Of a stretch of 10,886 nucleotides of DNA, positions 7,097-10,886 are shown piece after piece. Both the position numbers and the translations under genes were made by a program. The stretch is from JALOAT01 sp041687015. GTDB taxonomy: Bacteria; Pseudomonadota; Gammaproteobacteria; Thiohalomonadales; Thiohalomonadaceae. The notes beneath the pieces are model-generated. The model made no database searches, was not told where the DNA came from, and was given only the letters and a program-made list of their open reading frames with translations. The stretch is from positions 1 through 10,886 of the forward strand of contig JAWLCT010000066.1 of NCBI GenBank assembly GCA_041687015.1, in the 5' to 3' direction. Numbering within the stretch: the stretch's first letter is position 1; each line of letters opens with the position of its first letter.

Positions 7097-7282
7097 CCAG
7101 TGGGGTCAGAGTCGTTTGATCCAGGCAACGGGGAGCACCGCCCGGCCGGCCGATTCCTCCTGGGAAGCGCGGACTTCGAAGGCATGGCGGAGAACCGTGG
7201 AAACCAACCGCAGGTTGGGCATCTGAACCCACTCGTCTGCCCTGATTGTCGACCCGAATTCAATTGACTCTGACCCCACTGG
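7097..7282. mobile_element. GGGGTCAGAGTC inverted-repeat element, copy A (186 bp)
   Basis: The element is bounded by a perfect 17-bp inverted repeat: CCAGTGGGGTCAGAGTC (7097-7113) and GACTCTGACCCCACTGG (7266-7282). Ends with GGGGTCAGAGTC are widespread in proteobacteria next to REP-associated tyrosine transposase (IS200/Y1-like) genes; that link is recalled knowledge and no transposase is encoded here. The interior has one long minus-strand open frame without a recognised family. It starts four bases after the rnk stop codon and is best read as a non-autonomous element. Confidence 0.65.
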
Positions 7283-7366
7283 TCCATCGCTAAAACCAGT
7301 GGGGTGAGAGTCGTTTGAAACCCAGGCAATGAAAAGCAAGTTCAATTGACTCTGACCCCACTGGTC
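7283..7366. repeat. Shortened tandem duplicate of the rnk tail plus inverted-repeat element (copy B)
   Basis: TCCATCGCTAAAA (7283-7295) repeats the last codons and stop of rnk (7083-7095). CCAGTGGGGTGAGAGTC (7296-7312) follows, one base different from copy A, then CGTTTGA and CAGGCAA as in copy A. The unit ends with TTCAATTGACTCTGACCCC and ACTGGTC (7341-7366), identical to 7259-7284. About 118 bases of the copy A interior are missing. Copy B keeps the terminal inverted repeat (7296-7312 with 7348-7364, one mismatch). Confidence 0.75.
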
Positions 7367-7458
7367 GTGGTCCGTTGGGCGTTCAGGCTGGGTTCATGTG
7401 GGGGCGGCATGATGATGGGCATCCGGTCGCCGAGACCGCCTGACTCCCGGATGCTGCC

Positions 7459-8766
7459 ATGAAACGACTCCTCATTGCCTTTCTCGCCCTGGTCACCCTC
7501 GCCTGGGGCCTGGACCTCGCGTCCCCCGCCCATGCCTCCAGCGCCTCACTGCCCTGGCGCATCTACCAGGAGGCGCTTTATCTCACCGGACTGTGGTCCA
7601 TTGCGCTCATGTCCCTGGCCATGATGCTGGCCCTGCGGCCGGTCTGGCTGGAACGTCCCCTGGGCGGCATGGATCGTATCTTCCAGCTGCACAAGTGGAG
7701 CGGCATCCTCGCAGTGGTATTCGCGGCGTTGCACTGGTTGGTTGAGATGTCGGATGACCTGCTCAAGGCGCTGGTGGGGCGTGCGGGGCGCGGCGGCAAA
7801 CACGAATTTGCGGGCTTCAGCGAGACCTTGCGCGATATGGGCGAGGAGCTCGGCGAGTTCGGTATATACGTGCTGCTCGCCATGCTGGTGCTCACGCTTT
7901 GGAAAAGCTTCCCGTATCGCGTGTGGGGCCTGCTGCATCGGATCATGCCGGGGTTGTACGCGTTACTGGCCTTCCACGCGGTGGTGCTCGCGCCGCCGGA
8001 CTACTGGAGCCAACCCCTGGGCCTGCTGATGGCGTTCCTGATTGCGGGCGGCACCGGCGCCGGTGTGCTGTCTCTCACCGGCCGCATCGGCCGCGCCCGG
8101 CAGGTGGAGGGCAACGTGGTGTCCGTGACCAGGCCCGCGCCCGACGTGACCGAGGTGACCTGCCGTGTGGACCACTGGCGCGGACATCGCCCCGGCCAAT
8201 TCGCTTTCGTCACCTTCCATCGCAGCGAGGGCGCCCATCCGTTCACTATCGCCAGCGCAGACCACGGCGACAACACGGTCACCTTCGCCATCAAGGCGTT
8301 GGGTGACTATACCGGCGGTCTGGCCCAGCGGCTCGCGCCGGGGCAGCCGGTCTGCATCGAGGGGCCCTACGGACGTTTCGATGCGACGCGTCGCAACCGT
8401 CGCGCACGGCAGGTGTGGATCGCCGGCGGCATCGGCATTACCCCGTTTCTTGCCTGGCTGGACGCGATGCGCGAAAAGCCGGCCCGGGCCGTGCCCGCGG
8501 AGCTGCACTACTGCACCCGCGACCGGATGAATGATCCGTTCGTTTCACGACTGGAAACGTTGTGTGCCGCAGTGCCCGACGTGCGCCTGCATGTCCACGG
8601 TGCCGCGCAGGGCGAACGCCTGACCGCCGAGAACCTCGCCGCGGATAACGATCGCGTGGAAGTATGGTTTTGCGGTCCGCGCGGTCTGGCGGAAACGCTG
8701 CAGGAAGGACTTCGGCGGTTCGGACGCAAGGTGCGCTTTCATCGCGAAGCCTTTGAGATGCGTTGA
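7459..8766 (+). CDS. Ferric reductase-like flavocytochrome (FRD/NOX-type, FAD and NAD(P)H binding)
   Basis: A 435-residue membrane flavocytochrome built like NADPH oxidases and ferric reductases: NAD(P)H electrons pass through FAD to two membrane hemes and out to an acceptor. The N-terminus (1-27) is hydrophobic and ends in AHASSA, so it is a signal peptide or first helix. The transmembrane ferric-reductase domain (about 35-208) has four candidate heme ligands in two pairs, His78/His92 (HX13H) and His160/His173 (HX12H). The FAD domain carries RPGQFAF (244-250) and HPFTIAS (260-266). The NAD(P)H domain carries GPYG (302-305), GGIGITPF (323-330) and CGPRG (405-409), and FEMR ends the protein. 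The acceptor (ferric chelate, oxygen or quinone) is not decided by the sequence. The ATG at 7459 has only a weak ribosome binding site. A hairpin begins 5 bases past the stop. Confidence 0.92.
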   Translation: MKRLLIAFLALVTLAWGLDLASPAHASSASLPWRIYQEALYLTGLWSIALMSLAMMLALRPVWLERPLGGMDRIFQLHKWSGILAVVFAALHWLVEMSDDLLKALVGRAGRGGKHEFAGFSETLRDMGEELGEFGIYVLLAMLVLTLWKSFPYRVWGLLHRIMPGLYALLAFHAVVLAPPDYWSQPLGLLMAFLIAGGTGAGVLSLTGRIGRARQVEGNVVSVTRPAPDVTEVTCRVDHWRGHRPGQFAFVTFHRSEGAHPFTIASADHGDNTVTFAIKALGDYTGGLAQRLAPGQPVCIEGPYGRFDATRRNRRARQVWIAGGIGITPFLAWLDAMREKPARAVPAELHYCTRDRMNDPFVSRLETLCAAVPDVRLHVHGAAQGERLTAENLAADNDRVEVWFCGPRGLAETLQEGLRRFGRKVRFHREAFEMR

Positions 8767-8771
8767 CGGGA

Positions 8772-8810
8772 TCGCTGCGCTCAGGCCACAGACCGGCGGG
8801 AGCGCAGCGA
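8772..8810 (+). terminator. Hairpin just downstream of the flavocytochrome gene (REP-like)
   Basis: TCGCTGCGCTC (8772-8782) and GAGCGCAGCGA (8800-8810) form a perfect 11-bp stem with a 17-base loop, starting 5 bases after the stop codon. No U-tract follows. The outer flanks CGGGA and ATCCG extend the symmetry imperfectly, which suggests a dispersed palindromic repeat serving as the 3' end of the transcript. Confidence 0.5.
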
Positions 8811-8910
8811 AATCCGACGTGTTTGCCGGGCAGAACGAACGGTCAACAGGGCGGTAGGGAGGCGACCATGATTGATTTGCCCCCTCACCGCAGCCTCTCC
8901 CGGCGGGAGT

Positions 8911-9186
8911 TCATTCACCAATGGCGAACATGCGCTCCAGATCGTGGCGCGAATGGGCTTTGAAGGCGAGCAGGGTTTCGGTGTTCGTGATGCCATCCAC
9001 CTTCAGCAGTTCATGGGTCACCATGTCCGCCATGGCCTCGTTGCTCGGCACGCGAATGATCGCTACCAGGTCGTAACGCCCACCCACCGAATACACCTCG
9101 CTGATGCCCGGCAGGTCGGCCAGCGCTGCCGCCACATCGTTCACTTTCTGCCGCTCCACGTTCATCAGCACAATCGCCGTGACCAT
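8911..9186 (-). CDS. Stand-alone Lrp/AsnC ligand-binding (RAM) domain protein
   Basis: A 91-residue protein that consists only of the C-terminal ligand-binding domain of Lrp/AsnC regulators, without the DNA-binding helix-turn-helix. The pattern MVTAIVLMNVERQKVNDVAA, then ALADLPGISEVYSVGGRYDL (21-40), then VDGITNTETLLAF (63-75) matches the beta-alpha-beta-beta-alpha-beta RAM fold with its conserved GxYDL. Single-domain members oligomerise and bind amino acids; they may modulate full-length Lrp proteins, but a target cannot be inferred here. The ATG at 9186 is well supported by GGAGGAG 6 bases upstream. It lies on the same strand as the cytochrome c' gene but beyond that gene's strong terminator, and only 46 bases separate the terminator from this start. 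Confidence 0.93.
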   Translation of the reverse strand: MVTAIVLMNVERQKVNDVAAALADLPGISEVYSVGGRYDLVAIIRVPSNEAMADMVTHELLKVDGITNTETLLAFKAHSRHDLERMFAIGE

Positions 9187-9204
9187 TTCAATCTCCTCCG
9201 AACC

Positions 9205-9225
9205 ACCGGTTGTCAGAACAACGGT
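9205..9225. promoter_or_regulatory. Inverted repeat upstream of the Lrp-like gene
   Basis: ACC, G, GTTGT (9205-9213) and ACAAC, GGT (9218-9225) are inverted copies around CAGA with one bulged base. The site lies 19 to 39 bases upstream of the start codon, between it and the terminator, so it could be an operator or a leader hairpin. No convincing promoter boxes fit in the remaining space. Confidence 0.3.
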
Positions 9226-9232
9226 ACCATGG

Positions 9233-9266
9233 AAAAAAAAGGCCGCGCTATGCGCGGCCTTTTTTT
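9233..9266. terminator. Strong bidirectional intrinsic terminator after the cytochrome c' gene
   Basis: A run of eight A (9233-9240), GGCCGCGC (9241-9248), loop TAT, GCGCGGCC (9252-9259) and seven T (9260-9266) make a perfect 8-bp GC stem with a U-tract on both strands. It starts 13 bases past the stop codon of the minus-strand cytochrome c' gene and should end that transcript. It would also stop plus-strand transcription entering from the left. Confidence 0.93.
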
Positions 9267-9279
9267 GCAGCCGGACGAT

Positions 9280-9726
9280 TTACTTGTTCTTGAAATCGCT
9301 GTGGCAGGACTTGCAGGTCTTCGCCGTGGCACCGAACTGGGCCTTGATGGCCTTTTCGTCGCCGCTCTTGGCTACGACGGCGAGCTTGGCGGCAGCCGTT
9401 TCGAACTTCTCAATCTCGGCCTTGTAGTCGGCCGCCTTGCTCCATACCTCGGGCTTGGCCTTGGTCTCGCCCATATCGGAGCCATCAATGAAGTGCTCCC
9501 AGGGCATCTTGGCGAGCATTTCCAGGTTGGCGGCACGCGCGGCAAACGCTTCCTTGTTGAAGGGCATCTTGCCTTCGGCCATCGCGCCCATGGGACCGAA
9601 GTTGGCCTTGATCAAGGTGAATGCGGCCTTGCGGTAGTCGATCGCGTCCTCGAACTGATCGGCGGAAGCGGTCGCAGCGGCACCGAGGGCAACGAAACCC
9701 GCCAGGAAAAGGGGAAGCTTCTTCAT
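9280..9726 (-). CDS. Cytochrome c' (class II c-type cytochrome) precursor
   Basis: A 148-residue periplasmic four-helix-bundle cytochrome. A Sec signal peptide MKKLPLFLAGFVALGAAATA plus SA probably ends before Asp23 (ASA-DQ), leaving a mature protein of about 126 residues, usual for the family. The heme-binding motif CKSCH (138-142) sits at the C-terminus as in class II cytochromes, with His142 the fifth ligand. The helix A segment YRKAAFTLIKANFGPM (31-46) aligns with the family consensus; Phe36 (Phe14 of the mature form) falls at the distal heme position. Cytochromes c' bind nitric oxide and carbon monoxide and help protect against nitrosative stress. GGAGAA precedes the ATG at a somewhat long spacing (10 bases), and a promoter candidate lies at 9787-9816. 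The neighbour upstream is a divergent peroxiredoxin gene. Confidence 0.95.
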   Translation of the reverse strand: MKKLPLFLAGFVALGAAATASADQFEDAIDYRKAAFTLIKANFGPMGAMAEGKMPFNKEAFAARAANLEMLAKMPWEHFIDGSDMGETKAKPEVWSKAADYKAEIEKFETAAAKLAVVAKSGDEKAIKAQFGATAKTCKSCHSDFKNK

Positions 9727-9786
9727 GCCTGTTATGTTCTCCGGTTAGGCGCACCGCCCCCATGGCGGCACGGAAATCGAGGTCGA

Positions 9787-9816
9787 ATTTTAACAGCGGG
9801 CCTGAACGCATGTCAG
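9787..9816 (-). promoter_or_regulatory. Candidate sigma70 promoter of the cytochrome c' gene
   Basis: On the minus strand CTGACA (9816-9811, five of six matches to TTGACA) and TAAAAT (9792-9787, five of six to TATAAT) are separated by 18 bases. The -10 box is about 60 bases upstream of the ATG. An inverted repeat CCTGA/TCAGG (9801-9805 and 9813-9817) overlaps the -35 box. Confidence 0.55.
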
Positions 9817-10022
9817 GCGCGGGTCACGAACAAGGTTAATCCCTACGGGAAACCTGCCCAGACCCAACCGCTTTGGACCGCAAAGCACAGCCCCGGTTCA
9901 TCGAATTCGGGATTTCCCTAACAAGAACCTTGAGCGGATGGCTGCCCCGGGTCCAACCGCCACCCCAATACCAGCCCACAAACGCGGGGGCGCCCGGGAC
10001 CCTTGCAGCGCTCCGGGTACCA

Positions 10023-10058
10023 TTCGGCCATTGACCGAACGGGGGATTCCTAATAGCA
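10023..10058 (+). promoter_or_regulatory. Candidate promoter and overlapping operator of the peroxiredoxin gene
   Basis: TTGACC (10031-10036) and TAGCAT (10053-10058) are 16 bases apart, matching five and four of six consensus positions, and would give a leader of about 40 bases. The -35 box is buried in TTCGGCCATTGACCGAA (10023-10039), a 17-bp palindrome with seven of eight pairs matching. Such a position suits a repressor or a redox-sensing regulator; the sequence does not match an OxyR array that I can recognise. Confidence 0.45.
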
Positions 10059-10106
10059 TGCAGGGGTTTTTAGACTTCCTCTAAATACAATAAGGAGGCA
10101 TACCCA

Positions 10107-10712
10107 ATGGCAGTTCTCGTCGGCCGACAGGCCCCCGATTTCACCGCCCCCGCTGTTCTGGGCAACGGCACCATCGTCAACGAGTATCACTTCTCCGCCG
10201 AAACCAAGGGCAAGTACGCGGTTGTTTTCTTCTACCCGCTCGACTTCACCTTCGTGTGTCCCTCCGAGCTCCTGGCTTTCGACCACCGCATGGAAGAATT
10301 CAAGAAGCGCGGTGTGGAAGTGATTGGCGTCTCCGTGGACTCCCATTACACCCACAACGCCTGGCGTAACACCCCGGTGGACAAGGGCGGCATCGGTCCC
10401 GTGAAGTACACCCTGGTCGCTGACCTGACCCATGCCATCGCCAAAGCCTACGACGTTGAGACCCCGGCAGGCGACGTGGCCTTCCGCGGCTCCTTCCTCA
10501 TCGACCGCAGTGGCATGGTGCGTCACCAGGTGGTCAACGACCTGCCTCTGGGCCGCAATGTGGACGAAATGCTGCGCATGATCGACGCGCTGCAGTTCAC
10601 CGAAGAGCACGGCGAAGTCTGCCCGGCGGGCTGGAAGAAGGGCGAGACCGGCATGCAGGCCTCTCCCGAAGGCGTGGCCGACTATCTGGCCAAGAACGCC
10701 GAAAAGCTGTAA
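10107..10712 (+). CDS. Typical 2-Cys peroxiredoxin (AhpC/TSA family)
   Basis: A 201-residue cytoplasmic peroxidase that reduces hydrogen peroxide, organic peroxides and probably peroxynitrite. The peroxidatic cysteine is Cys51 in FYPLDFTFVCPSE (42-54), with the active-site Pro44 and Thr48 of the PxxxTxxC motif and an Arg (Arg129 in FRGSFLIDR at 128-136 is the usual partner). The resolving cysteine is Cys172 in HGEVCPAGW. The thioredoxin fold and C-terminal arm are complete, so this is the typical two-cysteine class. GGIG (94-97) and a C-terminal YL (193-194) stand where overoxidation-sensitive enzymes have GGLG and YF. The ATG is fixed by AAGGAGG (10092-10098) 8 bases upstream. It is followed by its own terminator and is therefore monocistronic; no ahpF-like reductase lies downstream within the window. 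Confidence 0.97.
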   Translation: MAVLVGRQAPDFTAPAVLGNGTIVNEYHFSAETKGKYAVVFFYPLDFTFVCPSELLAFDHRMEEFKKRGVEVIGVSVDSHYTHNAWRNTPVDKGGIGPVKYTLVADLTHAIAKAYDVETPAGDVAFRGSFLIDRSGMVRHQVVNDLPLGRNVDEMLRMIDALQFTEEHGEVCPAGWKKGETGMQASPEGVADYLAKNAEKL

Positions 10713-10735
10713 GCCGCTTACAGCCGCAGTCCACG

Positions 10736-10767
10736 AACCGGCCGCCGCGAGGTGGCCGGTTTTTTTT
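10736..10767 (+). terminator. Intrinsic terminator of the peroxiredoxin gene
   Basis: AACCGGCC (10736-10743) and GGCCGGTT (10754-10761) form an 8-bp stem around a 10-base loop, followed by an unbroken T run to 10767. It begins 23 bases after the stop codon. Confidence 0.92.
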
Positions 10768-10796
10768 GGAAGGATCTATCGCCCAACGGGCTTGCA

Positions 10797-10834
10797 TGAC
10801 GTAGCCCGGCGGATTCGATGCGAGGATACGCGGT
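10797..10834 (+). repeat. GTAGCCCGG-family dispersed palindromic repeat, copy 3
   Basis: TGACGTAGCCCGG (10797-10809) matches the start of copy 2 (CTGACGTAGCCTGG on the minus strand at 3406-3393). CCGGCGGAT and ATACGCGG pair with a bulge and a mismatch around the loop TCGATGCGAGG. It lies just past the peroxiredoxin terminator. The remaining bases to the window end show no gene. Confidence 0.55.
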
Positions 10835-10886
10835 TGCGTGTAGACGCCGTGTTTACGGGTCAAGCGCCTGCGGCGATTGTGGCATT

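Larger units (their letters stand above)
7094..7458. other. Intergenic region between rnk and the flavocytochrome gene
   Basis: These 365 bases hold two related inverted-repeat elements (7097-7282 and 7296-7364, separate entries). The remaining 94 bases (7365-7458), which lead to the flavocytochrome ATG, show no clear promoter or ribosome binding site. Minus-strand open frames of 79 codons over the elements are not supported as genes: they have no recognisable family and no ribosome binding site. Confidence 0.75.
9727..10106. other. Divergent intergenic region between cytochrome c' and peroxiredoxin genes
   Basis: These 380 bases encode no supported protein. They contain a promoter candidate for each flanking gene and several small dyads. 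AGGTT/AACCT (9833-9837 and 9851-9855) encloses CCC/GGG, GCTTTG/CAAAGC (9870-9875 and 9881-9886) has a 5-base loop, and GGGAAA (9847-9852) is complementary to TTTCCC (9913-9918). The last two could nest as one larger fold. A small RNA is possible but there is no terminator to support one. Confidence 0.6.

Noticed and set aside
7097..7364. Possible short CRISPR-like repeat-spacer structure
   Set aside because: The repeats are inverted ends of two elements of different size, not regularly spaced direct repeats, and no cas gene is present.
8868..8963. Small plus-strand frame of 31 codons starting after GGGAGG, with an SRREF sequence like a twin-arginine motif
   Set aside because: It overlaps the 3' end of the Lrp-like gene in antisense, stops after 31 codons and lacks a hydrophobic stretch after the arginines. 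A chance match is more likely, though the ribosome binding site is good.
8872..9921. Plus-strand open frame of 349 codons
   Set aside because: It runs antisense through the Lrp-like and cytochrome c' genes and across the strong terminator between them; no domain is recognisable.
10086..10091. TACAAT as the -10 box of the peroxiredoxin gene
   Set aside because: The start of transcription would fall inside or after the Shine-Dalgarno sequence, leaving no usable ribosome binding site on the message.
10050..10610. Minus-strand open frame of 186 codons
   Set aside because: Antisense to the peroxiredoxin gene; no motif and no ribosome binding site.

Overview
The window looks like a stretch of a GC-rich gammaproteobacterial chromosome. 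The RlmJ, PurT and Rnk proteins follow their E. coli counterparts closely in length and motifs. The presence of a cytochrome c', a b-type cytochrome and a ferric-reductase-like flavocytochrome suggests a respiratory, possibly Chromatiales-like proteobacterium, but that placement is inference. A run of exactly 100 Ns (1516-1615) shows that the sequence is a scaffolded draft assembly.

Layout. Left part, all minus strand: two tandem paralogous MFS transporters (the first runs off the left edge near its C-terminus), separated by a heptamer tandem repeat that contains the assembly gap; then rlmJ (23S rRNA m6A2030 methyltransferase) and purT (formate-dependent GAR transformylase). Middle, plus strand: a small b-type cytochrome, rnk (GreA-like RNA polymerase binding protein), a duplicated inverted-repeat element, and a ferric-reductase/NOX-type flavocytochrome. 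Right part: a stand-alone Lrp/AsnC ligand-binding (RAM) domain protein and a cytochrome c' precursor on the minus strand, the latter ending in a strong intrinsic terminator; then a divergent 2-Cys peroxiredoxin with its own terminator on the plus strand.

The genes do not form one operon. Most are monocistronic or weakly linked, and intergenic spaces are unusually rich in dispersed palindromic repeats: a GTAGCCCGG family (three copies), REP-like hairpins, and a GGGGTCAGAGTC/GACTCTGACCCC inverted-repeat element of the kind linked to REP-associated tyrosine transposases. A loose theme on the right half is heme and thiol redox chemistry (b-type cytochrome, flavocytochrome, cytochrome c', peroxiredoxin), compatible with handling of nitric oxide and peroxide, but co-regulation is not shown by the sequence.

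I see no CRISPR array, phage, toxin-antitoxin, biosynthetic cluster or other clearly new multi-gene system. The most interesting signals are small: a tandem duplication that copied the last codons of rnk together with the repeat element, operator-like palindromes over promoters of the peroxiredoxin and the second MFS gene, and residue-level oddities in RlmJ and cytochrome c'.
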